A stretch of DNA of 33,657 nt from Streptomyces sp. TRM64462 (GCF_013362995.1 NZ_JABWDV010000467.1:1-33657), one strand, 5' to 3'. Positions 1-8,794 are shown, counted from the stretch's first letter. A program made the numbers and translations. Notes: generated from the sequence alone by a model not told the origin.

Positions 1-1
1 T

Positions 2-25
2 GAGGTTGAAAGGGTGGGGTGACAG
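2..25 (+). repeat. IS630 left terminal inverted repeat
   Basis: These 24 bases are the exact reverse complement of 1129-1152. The match stops at base 1 (t against an expected c). Confidence 0.85.
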
Positions 26-53
26 TCGGCGTTGGCGGTGCTACATCCTCGTC

Positions 54-1127
54 ATGAGGTACGCGGATGGCGGCGGGCTGACCGCCGCGGGGCGGGCGAA
101 GCGTGAAATGGTGCGCTTCGAGGCCGCGGAGATGTTCGGGCAGGGGGTACGGCCGCCTGAGGTGGCACGCAGGTTACGGGTGTCGCGGAAGTCGGCTTAC
201 GGCTGGCACGCCGCCTGGCGTGAGGGCGGCAGCGCGGCCCTGGCTTCCAAGGGACCTGGTGGCTTTCCGTGCCGGCTGGACGATGGTCAGGTCGAGCGGT
301 TGCAGACTGAGCTGGGAGCGGCCCGGCCGCGCACGGCTGGACGGAGGACCAGCGCTGGACTCTGGCGAGGGTCGCGGCGCTGATTCACCGCCTGTTCGGC
401 TACCGGTACACCCCGCGCGGGGTGTCGTATCTGCCGCACCGGCTGGCTGGTCACCGCAGGTCCCCGCGCATCGGGCCGTCGAGCGGGACGAGCAGGCCGT
501 AGAGCAGTGGCGGTCGGAGCAGTGGTCACGGGTAAGAGGACGGCCCAGCTCCTGGGCGCGTGGATAGTCTTCGAGGACGAGGCCGGGCAGGACCTGAAGC
601 CAGGCAAGGGCCGGACCTGGTCAAGGCGTGGCAGGACGCCGCTGGTCAGCGTGACGGGGAAGGGATCGGGCCGGGTCCTGATGGCCGGGATGATCTGCGT
701 GCGGCCAGGCCGCGAGACCAGGCTGATCTACCGGACCCACACGTACCGGGGCCGTACCGGCGAGAAGAAGTGCTTCCGGGCCCGCGAGTTCGCGAACCTG
801 ATCACCTCCGCCCGGCGGCAGCTCGGCGATGCCCCGCTGATCATGGTGTGGGACAACGCCGGCACCCACCACGCCAAGCCTTTACGGGAGTTCTGCGACC
901 GCAACAGCGACTGGCTCACCATCGTCAAGCTCCCTCCCTACGCACCCGACCTCACCCCCGTCGAAGGAGTCTGGGCCCACCTGAAGAAGTCCTTGGCCAA
1001 CCTCGCGCCCTGCACGATCGACGACCTCACCCCACTCGTGAAGAACCGCTTGCGCGGCATCCAACGCCGACCCGAGATCCTCGACGGCTTCATCGCCGAG
1101 ACCGGACTCGGTCTGGAGCCTCAGTAG
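54..1127 (+). pseudogene. IS630-family transposase, frameshifted
   Basis: A DDE transposase split over three reading frames. The first part, from ATG 54, carries a helix-turn-helix (EVARRLRVSRKSAYGWHAAW). The frame then shifts near 318 to one reading GWTEDQRWTLARVAALIH, again near 450 (one G appears lost, giving LA instead of LGW) to one reading GWSPQVPAHRAVERDEQ, and again near 535-540 back to the original frame, which stays open to TAG 1127. Each step fits loss of one base. The catalytic triad is still visible: D in FEDEAGQ, D in VWDNAGTHH and E in PVEGVWAHLKK. Three separate -1 shifts argue against a programmed frameshift. Homopolymer sequencing errors are possible but no neighbouring gene shows any. 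The last domain alone (507-1127) could still be translated. Confidence 0.85.
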
Positions 1128-1128
1128 C

Positions 1129-1152
1129 CTGTCACCCCACCCTTTCAACCTC
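1129..1152 (+). repeat. IS630 right terminal inverted repeat
   Basis: Exact reverse complement of 2-25. It begins one base after the transposase stop codon. Confidence 0.85.
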
Positions 1153-1165
1153 GACGTCAAGACGC

Positions 1166-1204
1166 TCGAAAGCCCCACCAGCGACAGGCTGGTGGGGCTT
1201 TCGA
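1166..1204 (-). terminator. Hairpin terminator after the immunity gene
   Basis: A perfect 16-bp stem (1166-1181 with 1189-1204) around a 7-base loop, starting 16 bases past the stop of the minus-strand immunity gene. There is no long U-tract in either direction, as is common in Streptomyces. The symmetrical stem could also stop readthrough coming out of the insertion sequence. Confidence 0.75.
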
Positions 1205-1219
1205 TACAGCTGCTTCAGG

Positions 1220-1711
1220 CTATCCCCGTGGCGTCAGGAGAACGTTTCGGACGCCTTCGTCAGACAGCCACTCTTCTGACTCATGAAACTCCACGAGCTC
1301 ACGCATTTCTCGCTGCACAGCAGCATCAACCGATCGCATAGCCTCGTTGAAGCTATTCACGGCAACGGAGCCCGCACGCACCAGGATCAGAAGAACATTC
1401 CCACTGCCGTCCTTCGGAATGGAGAACAGGCCTCTAGCCGCCATAGCCACTCCCTTACCAAGGTCCGGATGAGGGAAGCGATTCAAGGCCGCATGCGCCG
1501 CCTGATAGGCCCCGTAATCCTCTTCAGCCCTCAAGGAGGAAACAATCGCGGCAACTCCGTCCGGCCCTTCGCTTCCAGTCACCGAATCGGCCAACTCGAC
1601 GTACCGATTCCAGCGGCGCTCAGCTTCGCCCGGAGGGGTGACCTCGTCATTATCCTGCACAAGGTCACCGCACTCGACGATCTCGACTTTCCAGTCCGAC
1701 GACATTCGCAT
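1220..1711 (-). CDS. Putative immunity protein of the RHS toxin
   Basis: A small soluble protein of 163 residues with no signal peptide or membrane segment, encoded 20 bases after the stop of the RHS toxin gene and ahead of a strong hairpin. I do not recognise its family. It is acidic (about 28 Asp/Glu against 16 Lys/Arg by my count) and looks mostly helical, with motifs such as AALNRFPHPDLGKG and RELVEFHESEEWLSDEG. Position and acidity fit a cytoplasmic immunity protein that neutralises the toxin tip; this is inference from polymorphic-toxin organisation, not homology. A second ATG two codons in (1705) has a GGGA at slightly better spacing, giving 161 residues. GC is low for this genome (32 of 60 bases in 1261-1320), matching the adjacent toxin tip and suggesting joint acquisition. 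Confidence 0.75.
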   Translation of the reverse strand: MRMSSDWKVEIVECGDLVQDNDEVTPPGEAERRWNRYVELADSVTGSEGPDGVAAIVSSLRAEEDYGAYQAAHAALNRFPHPDLGKGVAMAARGLFSIPKDGSGNVLLILVRAGSVAVNSFNEAMRSVDAAVQREMRELVEFHESEEWLSDEGVRNVLLTPRG

Positions 1712-1731
1712 CCCATTTCATTTCGCACATG

Positions 1732-4700
1732 CTACGGGTTTCGCTCCGAAGCCCACTTCTTTAGAGCCTTATTAGAACTGAGGCTCATCCACATCTCCGT
1801 GATCGCCTCGTCATATTTACTGCCGAAGCGAGCACGGATGTCGTCCACATCCATCTGGATGGCGCCGCGGAAGTCACCGGCATCTATCAGCTCCCTCTGC
1901 CTCATCCGCCACGCCTGAGACGCAAGGGAAGACCCGGTGCTGTAGACGGCGCGATGGTCAGCGTAATCCATTCGAATTGACGGACCACTGTACTTGCTGA
2001 GAGGGCTTGATGAATTGGCGGGTATGTGGTTGATCTCTTTCCCTGCCCCTGCAGGCTGGAGATCACCATATTTTCCACCATTCGCACCACCGCAATTGTG
2101 GACGAGGACCGGCGTATCCCCCGCCAGCACATAGTACGTGTGAATGTCTGCGATGGTCAGGTCGTGTGTGCGCTGACGCTCGTCAAATCGGCGCACGTCG
2201 TTGACGGATACCAGCCGATCATCGGCGGTACGGAGCATCATGCCCGGCTGCAGCTGACCTGCCTCGACCCATCGGTTCTCGGACTCAACCCAGAAGGGGT
2301 GAGTCGTCGTCGAGATCAGTGCCTGCGGCTTACCGGCTGCGTCCTCGATCGTCAGGTCGACGAAGTGCTTGTCGTCCTCGGTGACGATCGTGCCCACAAC
2401 CTCGCGGACAACCGTGTCGCCCGTTTCCGGGTCCGTCACCGTGATCCGGTCACCGAGCTCGACTTCCTCGATCGGTTTCGTGGTGCCGTCCGCCAGCAGG
2501 ACCAGGGTGCCCGGCAGGAAGCTGTGGCAGCCATCACCCGCATTTCGGCGTGCCTCGGCGGCTTTCTTTCTTGCTGCTGCGAGCTTGTCCTGTGCCTTGG
2601 CCAGGGCGCTCTTTGCCGCGTCCAGGGCCTTGCCGGCCTTGAAGTAATCGAGAGCGCCACCGATGAGGTCGTCGACCAGGCCGACGACGCGCTTGCCGAG
2701 CTCGTAACCCTTCTTCCAGTTCCATGGGAGGCCGTACTTGGCCAGAAGCTTTCCGGCGATGCCGCCGGCGAAGCTACCCGCGATGTTCAGGATGGTTTCG
2801 CCGCATGCGCCCATGTCTCCGCTGGAGACGCAGTCGAATGCCGCGTTGATGCCAAGCTCGTCCTTGACGATCTCGATGAGGACCTTGGCGGCCTTGACGA
2901 TGCGCTGCTTGGCCCGGGTCTGCTGACCCTGGGCGCCTGCCACCGCAGCGGCCGCTTGCGTCTGCTGCTGCGCCGCCGCAGTCTCTTCAGCGGTCTGGGT
3001 GCCAGGAGCGCACAGCATCCCGCATGACGGCGGGGAACCGCACCACTGGTTGTCGGGAAGCCCAGGAGCACAGGGGTAGAGGCCGCTCGGGTCCGACAGA
3101 GTGACCGGGCTGTTGTTCGCGTAGGCGTAGCCGTTGATCTGCTGTGGCTGGGTGTAGTCGATGATCGGGTCGACCGAGATGAACTTGCCGATCACCGGGT
3201 CGTACTCGCGCGCACCCAAATGCGTCAGGCCCGTGGACTTGTCGATCGTGCCGCCGACGTAACCCTTCTCGCCCGGCCACATCCCCGTGGCCTGGCCGCG
3301 CTCGACGCCGTACGGGTCGAAGCGGCGTTGGGAGACCGCACCGGTTGTGGAGTCGATCGCCACCTCACCTGTGCCGTGATGGTCGGAGGCGATGAAGGAG
3401 ACCTTGCCGTCGTTGGTGCGGACAGCGACTGTCTGGCCCGCGAAGGTGTAGTAGCGGGTGGCCTCCGTCTTCGTGCCGTCGGCGGAGAGCTTCAGCTCCA
3501 TACCGGGCAGGTAGACAGTTGTGCCGGTCGAGTCCTTGCGCTGGATGCGGTTGCCGCCGGCGTCGTACAGGTAGGTGGTCTGGTCGCCGTTGGCCTCCGT
3601 CGCCTTGGCCAGCTTGCCCGTGGCGTTCCATTCCAGGACCTGAGCGTTGCCACCGATGACGCGCTTGGTCGTGTTGCCCGCTGCGTCGTACTCGTACGTC
3701 GACTGCCGGTCACCCGTCGGTGTGTTCTCGATGACCTTGGTCAGCTGGTGCGGGCCGTCACCGGCCGTGCCCGCCGCGCCGTAGGTGTAGGTGCGGGTGA
3801 TGTTCTTCGACGCGTCCAGGGACGTGTCGTGCAGCGTCTCCGACGTGCGGTTGCCGATGGCGTCGGTGACGTACGACTTCCAGTACGGGGCTGGGCCGCC
3901 CAGCGGGTTCGCGCCGGGGGCCGACGCGCACGCGGCCGGACCGGTGCCGCCCACAGGGGCGGTCGAGCCGACCGTGCCGGAGCCGGAGGCGTCGGTCAGC
4001 GTGGACGACGGGGTCCAGGCGGCCGCCAGCCGCTGGCGGGTGTCGTAGCGGAAGCACTGGACGTCAGGTGTCGCGGTGTTCGCCGTGTCCGCGATGGACA
4101 GGACGTTGCCGACCTGGTCGTAAGAGTAGTTCGACTGCTTCACCGGGGCCGGTGCGCCGTACACGTCCACCAGGGAGCGCGTGAGGCGGTCAGTGCCCTG
4201 CTCGTAGGCGTAGGTCTGCCAGACCTTCTTCCCAGAGCCCGTGAACAATTCGAGCTGCTGCAGGTGGCTCTGGTTGGAGTAGATCGCGTTGGTGACGTAC
4301 CCCGACATGCTCGTCGGCCGCTGAAGTTCGTCGTAGCCGTACAGGAGGCCCTCTTCGGGCAGGTCACCCGCGGCTGGGACAGTGCTGCCCTGAAGGGTGC
4401 CGTCAGAGTTGTACGTCGAGGTGTAGATGTACGTACCTGCGAGGGCGCCCTGCGAGGCCGGTACGGAGTACACGGTCTTGAGCGGCTGGTAGAACGTGTC
4501 CATCGACTGCACGACTGAAGCGAAGTACTCCGTCGCAGAGATGTACGTCAGGGTCGCCCAGACGTGGCCCAGCCACCCGGTCTTGTCGTAGCGCGTCTCC
4601 GCCAGCTTCATGCCCGTGGTGGGCGCGCCCTCCCAGGTCGAGACGGTGCGGCCCAGCTTGTCGTAGACCGTGGAGATCTGCTTGCCGCGGCCGTCCGTCG

Positions 4701-7700
4701 TCGAGACCGGCCGGTCAAGCGCGTCGTATGTCGTCGTCGAGACGCCGGCGTCAGGATCGATGCTCTTGGTCTTACGGCCGAGCTGGTCGTATTCGTAGCG
4801 CCAGACGTTGCCTTGCGCGTCGGTTACCGACTCCAGGAGGCCCTTGGGCGTGTAGGTGTACTTCGTGGCGTCGTAGCCGAGCAGCTCGTTCGGCGCGTCG
4901 CCCCGGTAGTGGCGCAGCTCAGTGGTGCGGCCCAGGGCATCTGTGATGGTGGTGGTTGCCACACCGCCCTTCGGCGGGTCCACGTGGGTCCGTTCACCGT
5001 CGTACCTCGTGGTCGTACGCCACTGCTCGACGCCGGAGACCGCGAAGATCTGGGCGGTCTGGCGGCCGAGGCTGTCGTACTCGAAGAGGTTCTGGCCGCT
5101 CACCTGACCGTTCTGCACGATCAGCAGCTCGTCCGATGGAACGCCGGCCGCGTTGTAGGTCGCGTACGTCTTCTTGATGTTGCCCGTGCTGTCGTAGAAC
5201 GTGTCGCCGACCATACGGGTGCCGTTCGGCCCCTCAGTCTGCATCTGCCTCGGGCGTAGCAGGCTGTCGAAGAGTTTGTACTCGACGCCGTACGAAACGT
5301 CGTTCTCGATCTTCTCCGTCTTGATCGCGACGACCTTGTCCCGGCGGACGTTGTACGAGTACTTGATACTCGGGGAAGCCAGCTTCGGGCGGTCCGGGAG
5401 CCACACCGAGGTGAGGCGGCCGAGAGCGTCGTAGGCGAGGTCCGTGCGCTTGCCGTTCGGGTCGGTCTGGCCCGTCGACACGCCCCACGCGGGGGCGTAG
5501 TCCGTCTTTGTGACGTGCCCAAGCGCGTTGGTGAACTTCGTCTGGGAGATCAGCCCGTGGGCGTCCGTGTACGCCGTGGTGGTCGTCGCTCCCGACGCGT
5601 CCGCCTGGGAGAGCGGGCGGCCGAAGGCGTCGTACGTGGTCGTGCCGGTCACCTGGTAGATGCCGGTCGTGCCGTCGTGCGAGGTGAGACGCTCGGTCTT
5701 CGTGGCGTCGCCCTTGGTCGGCGCCGCGCCGAAAGCCCCGCCGTCGTACGAGGTGCGCTCGTCGGCGAGGACCTGTGTCCTGCGGTCCGGGGTCGTGCCG
5801 CAGTTGACGGCGACGGCCTCGCTGCGGGAGGGCAGAGACAGGATGTTCTTGGTCGGGTTGTCCGCGTACCACGTCCGGGTGCAGGTGTCGTCGCTCGGCG
5901 TCGATACGTCGCCCAGTTCCTCCACCTGTGTGACGCGGCCCGTGCCGTTCGACGTGTCGTATGTCGTGGTGCCCTTGGTCTCGCGCCACGTGCCGTTCGA
6001 CAGAAGCGTGTAACCGCGGACCACGCGCGGGCGGACGATGGAGGCGTGGGTCGTGGCCCAGGCCTTCGTCTGCGTCGCCGTGTAGTGCTTCCACGGTTCA
6101 CCGATCGTCTTGGCGACAAGCTTGGTGCCGTCGTAGGTCGCGGCCTCGAGCTGGTGGCCGGCGAACTCCTCGGCGTCCGTGTATACCTTGCCGGTGGAGT
6201 CGGTGACCGTCACGGAGCGGGTGCCGCCGGACGCGTCCTTGTCGCCGTCCATGCCCTGCATGTACGTGTAGTCGACGCGCGTCTTCTGATTATCGGCGCT
6301 GCCGCTGGTGACGGTGACCTTGCCGTAGCCCTGCCAGCCACCCCACGTCAGGAACTTGTCCTGGGTGATGCCGTCCGGCTTGGCCTTACGCCAGGCCGCG
6401 TCGCCCTGGTAGCTGTAGCGCGTGACGGCGCTGTCGCCCCCGCCCGTGCGATCGGTCTCGATGATCTCCGCGACGACGTACTTGTGGAACCAGTCCGTGA
6501 TCGGCTCGATGTAGCCGGGCGGGGACCACTGCACCGGGTAGCAGCGCTTTGTCGACGAGCCCGGCGTAGGCAGGGCGTCGGCAGTGCACTGGGTCGGCGC
6601 GTAGTTGATGTCCAGCTGGGCGCCCGTCTCGCTGAGCACGGTGGCGAGGCGGAAGCGGTGGAACGGGGCCCTGTTGTCGCCGACCGCGTCAACGCGGTTG
6701 ACCAACTGCTCACCGAAGAGTTCCAGCGACGGCAGCTTTACCGGCGTACCGGTCGCGCGGCCCTCGTGGTCGATCTTCGACAGCCACAGCGTCTTGGAGT
6801 CGTCGCCGTTGTCGGTGAAGAGGTGGGTGAACGTCCAGGCGTCCACGTCCTGGTAGGTCGTGGCGTCCTTGCTCATCTGGGTGGTAATGCCCGTGAGGCG
6901 CTTGGTCGTCCAGAAGGTCTGGCCGACAGTGCACTTGGTGCCAGCCTTGCACTCCTGGTCCACGGGGACGTCCGGCCAGTAGGCGGCGTTGGCTGTGGTG
7001 CGCTTGGTCTCAGCGCAGTCGAAGGTGGCCGTCGGCAGGCAGCGTTCGGCGGTCGTGAAGACCACACGGGCCGGGGCCTTGGCCGCGTAGACCTCGCCGT
7101 CGCGCTGGCCGTAGTCCATGCGCTTGAGGTAGCCGCCGCGGTGGTACGGAGTACCGTTGACGTCCGTCTTGCCGTTGAGGGCGTAGTGGTTCGTCTCAGG
7201 CTGGTAGTAGAAGGACATCACGTTGCCGTGGGGGTCCTTCACGTAGTCGAGGCTCCAGCGCCACGCCTGCGAGCAGTGCGCGCTGGTGAAAGTGGCGTTG
7301 TAGCAAGGCTCGCCCGCGTCGTCGCCGAAGACCGGGACGGTCCAGGTGGACTGGGTCTCCTCATTGCCGGCGGCCCAGCCGGGGAGGCGGTTCAGGCCGA
7401 AGTAGTACTCCGTGCCGTCGGTGGTGGTGACGCGCCAGTACTCGCCGTCGTTGTCGCCGTTCACAGCGCCGGTCAGCTTCTCGACCTTGGAGGCGGGGTC
7501 CGAGGCGAGGTGCCACTTGCCGGTCGTGTCGTCCTTGACCAGTTCGGTGGCGCTGCCGTTGAGGAGGATCGTGGCGTTGTCGAACGCCCAGCACTGCTCA
7601 CCCGAGCCGTTGTGGCCGTCGTCCGAGCAGGGCTTGTAGCGGCGCTCGATGTAGCCGGGGTCGTACGAGAAGCCCTCGCCGATCCAGGAGCCCTGGTTGT

Positions 7701-8700
7701 TGGTGGCGGAGGTGCGGCCGTCGGCGGACTGGGACGAGTAGCCGAGGCCGAGGCTGGGCACCTGGCCGCCGGGCGTCGGGACCGTGCGCAGCGGGTAGCT
7801 CCACGAGAAGCCACCCGAAGACGGCGAAACGTTCCAGCTCGCGGACGGGGAGAGCGCCGTGGCCTTGTACGTGCCCTGGGCCGACGACGGCCCGGAGGTC
7901 ACGGCGACGAGGGACGTGGCCTCGGTCGCCATGGTGGACGGGCCGGACTGGTGCGGCGCGGCCGTGACGTCGGCGGCCAGCGTCTGCTTCTCGGCGTCGT
8001 TCACCGTCGCCAGCGGCTTGGGGGCCTCGGGGCACTCCTTGGAACCGGGCTGGGCGTACACGGCGCAGGCCGGGAGCTGGACGAGGTGGAGGCGGGAGCC
8101 GTAGCTGCCGCCGTAGCCCTCGGCGAAGGAGGAGTAGTCGACGTTGACGCGGACCTTGGCGGACTGGTCGCCGCCGTCCGCGCGCTCCACGCTGAAGAGC
8201 GTGCTCACGCCGAGCTTGGCTGCGCGGGCCGGGTCGAGGACGTCGACCTTGACCTTGGTGGGGGCGGCGGCTGCGGTCTTCCCGGTGGAAGGGGCCGCTG
8301 CCGGGCCGGTCTTGGACTTGGCCGCGGGCTTGACCCCGGCTTTCGTATGGGGTGCGGTGACGGTGATAGGCAGGCCGCCAGGCGTGGCGACTGCGGGCTT
8401 CTTCGCTCCGGGCGCCGACACCGGCACGTCCGCGCTGCCCTGCTTCGGCCAGGTGGCCTTGTCCAGCCGGGACAGCGCCGCCTTGCGGGCGGGATCGGAC
8501 GGGCGGGGCTTGGCCTTGGCGTCGGCGCCCTCAACCGGGTCGCCGAAGTCCTGGACGCCGGGCCTGCCGCGGCCCTTGTCGTCAGCGAAGGCGACGGACT
8601 GGACGGTCGAGCCGGTCAGGGTGAGTGCCAGTCCGAGGACTGTTGCCGAGACCGCGCGTCTCGGCAATCGGTGGCGCAGCAAGCGGCCACGTTGAGACAT
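1732..8700 (-). CDS. Secreted RHS/YD-repeat polymorphic toxin with Hint domain
   Basis: A 2322-residue exported protein. The signal peptide covers residues 1 to about 39 (basic start, hydrophobic core, cut after AFA). An N-terminal SpvB/RHS-type region (roughly 200-650) precedes many YD repeats such as YDALGRLTSV, YDSLGRQTAQIF and YDQLGRKTKSID. The RHS core ends with GLTHLGAREYDPVIG and DPSG at 1870-1873. A helical Ala/Gln-rich and Gly-rich pre-toxin segment follows, then a Hint domain (C2058 to H2201-N2202) and a 120-residue C-terminal domain. RHS shells encapsulate C-terminal toxins, and this is the typical Gram-positive secreted layout. The start at 8700 is chosen for the GGAG about 8 bases upstream and the clean signal peptide; upstream in-frame codons only add a poor leader. 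It lies downstream of the FG-GAP and LamG genes and just before the presumed immunity gene. The GC drop at the 3' end suggests tip replacement. Confidence 0.92.
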   Translation of the reverse strand: MSQRGRLLRHRLPRRAVSATVLGLALTLTGSTVQSVAFADDKGRGRPGVQDFGDPVEGADAKAKPRPSDPARKAALSRLDKATWPKQGSADVPVSAPGAKKPAVATPGGLPITVTAPHTKAGVKPAAKSKTGPAAAPSTGKTAAAAPTKVKVDVLDPARAAKLGVSTLFSVERADGGDQSAKVRVNVDYSSFAEGYGGSYGSRLHLVQLPACAVYAQPGSKECPEAPKPLATVNDAEKQTLAADVTAAPHQSGPSTMATEATSLVAVTSGPSSAQGTYKATALSPSASWNVSPSSGGFSWSYPLRTVPTPGGQVPSLGLGYSSQSADGRTSATNNQGSWIGEGFSYDPGYIERRYKPCSDDGHNGSGEQCWAFDNATILLNGSATELVKDDTTGKWHLASDPASKVEKLTGAVNGDNDGEYWRVTTTDGTEYYFGLNRLPGWAAGNEETQSTWTVPVFGDDAGEPCYNATFTSAHCSQAWRWSLDYVKDPHGNVMSFYYQPETNHYALNGKTDVNGTPYHRGGYLKRMDYGQRDGEVYAAKAPARVVFTTAERCLPTATFDCAETKRTTANAAYWPDVPVDQECKAGTKCTVGQTFWTTKRLTGITTQMSKDATTYQDVDAWTFTHLFTDNGDDSKTLWLSKIDHEGRATGTPVKLPSLELFGEQLVNRVDAVGDNRAPFHRFRLATVLSETGAQLDINYAPTQCTADALPTPGSSTKRCYPVQWSPPGYIEPITDWFHKYVVAEIIETDRTGGGDSAVTRYSYQGDAAWRKAKPDGITQDKFLTWGGWQGYGKVTVTSGSADNQKTRVDYTYMQGMDGDKDASGGTRSVTVTDSTGKVYTDAEEFAGHQLEAATYDGTKLVAKTIGEPWKHYTATQTKAWATTHASIVRPRVVRGYTLLSNGTWRETKGTTTYDTSNGTGRVTQVEELGDVSTPSDDTCTRTWYADNPTKNILSLPSRSEAVAVNCGTTPDRRTQVLADERTSYDGGAFGAAPTKGDATKTERLTSHDGTTGIYQVTGTTTYDAFGRPLSQADASGATTTTAYTDAHGLISQTKFTNALGHVTKTDYAPAWGVSTGQTDPNGKRTDLAYDALGRLTSVWLPDRPKLASPSIKYSYNVRRDKVVAIKTEKIENDVSYGVEYKLFDSLLRPRQMQTEGPNGTRMVGDTFYDSTGNIKKTYATYNAAGVPSDELLIVQNGQVSGQNLFEYDSLGRQTAQIFAVSGVEQWRTTTRYDGERTHVDPPKGGVATTTITDALGRTTELRHYRGDAPNELLGYDATKYTYTPKGLLESVTDAQGNVWRYEYDQLGRKTKSIDPDAGVSTTTYDALDRPVSTTDGRGKQISTVYDKLGRTVSTWEGAPTTGMKLAETRYDKTGWLGHVWATLTYISATEYFASVVQSMDTFYQPLKTVYSVPASQGALAGTYIYTSTYNSDGTLQGSTVPAAGDLPEEGLLYGYDELQRPTSMSGYVTNAIYSNQSHLQQLELFTGSGKKVWQTYAYEQGTDRLTRSLVDVYGAPAPVKQSNYSYDQVGNVLSIADTANTATPDVQCFRYDTRQRLAAAWTPSSTLTDASGSGTVGSTAPVGGTGPAACASAPGANPLGGPAPYWKSYVTDAIGNRTSETLHDTSLDASKNITRTYTYGAAGTAGDGPHQLTKVIENTPTGDRQSTYEYDAAGNTTKRVIGGNAQVLEWNATGKLAKATEANGDQTTYLYDAGGNRIQRKDSTGTTVYLPGMELKLSADGTKTEATRYYTFAGQTVAVRTNDGKVSFIASDHHGTGEVAIDSTTGAVSQRRFDPYGVERGQATGMWPGEKGYVGGTIDKSTGLTHLGAREYDPVIGKFISVDPIIDYTQPQQINGYAYANNSPVTLSDPSGLYPCAPGLPDNQWCGSPPSCGMLCAPGTQTAEETAAAQQQTQAAAAVAGAQGQQTRAKQRIVKAAKVLIEIVKDELGINAAFDCVSSGDMGACGETILNIAGSFAGGIAGKLLAKYGLPWNWKKGYELGKRVVGLVDDLIGGALDYFKAGKALDAAKSALAKAQDKLAAARKKAAEARRNAGDGCHSFLPGTLVLLADGTTKPIEEVELGDRITVTDPETGDTVVREVVGTIVTEDDKHFVDLTIEDAAGKPQALISTTTHPFWVESENRWVEAGQLQPGMMLRTADDRLVSVNDVRRFDERQRTHDLTIADIHTYYVLAGDTPVLVHNCGGANGGKYGDLQPAGAGKEINHIPANSSSPLSKYSGPSIRMDYADHRAVYSTGSSLASQAWRMRQRELIDAGDFRGAIQMDVDDIRARFGSKYDEAITEMWMSLSSNKALKKWASERNP
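1735..2094 (-). other. C-terminal toxin domain, probable HNH/ENDO VII-type nuclease
   Basis: The last 120 residues (2203-2322) of the RHS protein. The pattern is GKEINHIPA (H2225), then GPSIRMDYADH (D2248, H2249), STGSS, a helix with WRMRQRELIDAGDF, and a final DDIRARFGSKYDEAI helix. From memory this resembles a toxin tip shared by RHS, CdiA and other polymorphic toxins, with an [EV]HH(I/M)P...DH core assigned to HNH/ENDO VII-like nucleases. That family assignment is moderate, and the first pair reads NH rather than HH. A DNA or RNA target is inferred. GC is about 50% in 1741-1800 (30 of 60), against 72% in 7021-7080 of the RHS body. Confidence 0.6.
2095..2529 (-). other. Hint (intein-like) autoprocessing domain of the RHS protein
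   Basis: Residues 2058-2202. It opens with the nucleophile in CHSFLPGTLVLLADG, continues with IEEVELGDRI, has the block-B histidine in TTTHPFWV and the DLTIADIHTYYVLAG strand, and closes VLVHN. The next residue is Cys (2203). This is the pre-toxin Hint type that frees C-terminal toxin domains by self-cleavage. Confidence 0.9.
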
Positions 8701-8746
8701 CAGGGGAACTCCGAACGTCGGATTCTGGATGGTTGAGAAGGAGAAA

Positions 8747-8788
8747 GGCGGGTGTGTCGACGTGTGATCGCACGTCGACACACCCGCC
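8747..8788 (-). terminator. Strong hairpin between the LamG and RHS genes
   Basis: A perfect 18-bp stem (8747-8764 with 8771-8788) and 6-base loop, starting just past the TAG of the LamG gene. On the minus strand it is followed by a pyrimidine-rich run beginning TTTCTCC. It should end most transcription from the upstream pair, so the toxin gene 47 bases further on would depend on readthrough or its own promoter. Confidence 0.8.
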
Positions 8789-8794
8789 GGTGGA

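Larger units (their letters stand above)
2..1152 (+). mobile_element. IS630-family insertion sequence, decayed
   Basis: The element is bounded by a perfect 24-base inverted repeat (2-25 and 1129-1152), and the transposase reading region fills the space between. The size of about 1.15 kb and the single DDE transposase with an N-terminal helix-turn-helix fit IS630 (Tc1/mariner superfamily). The true left end could lie one or more bases before the window, so a TA target duplication cannot be tested. The transposase frame is broken, so the copy is probably not autonomous, although intact ends could still be moved in trans. It lies just downstream of the terminator of the toxin-immunity unit. Confidence 0.85.

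Noticed and set aside
54..1127. Programmed frameshifting in the IS630 transposase
   Set aside because: Three shifts would be needed, each looking like a lost base rather than a slippery site, so decay is simpler.
2058..2529. A canonical splicing intein with a homing endonuclease in the RHS gene
   Set aside because: The domain is only about 145 residues with no endonuclease insert, and the flanks are RHS pre-toxin and toxin, so it is the pre-toxin Hint type.
5515..8736. A 1073-codon open frame on the plus strand opposite the RHS gene
   Set aside because: It mirrors the RHS coding frame in GC-rich DNA, has Arg/Val/Gly-rich sequence without any domain, and the minus strand holds a clear RHS protein.
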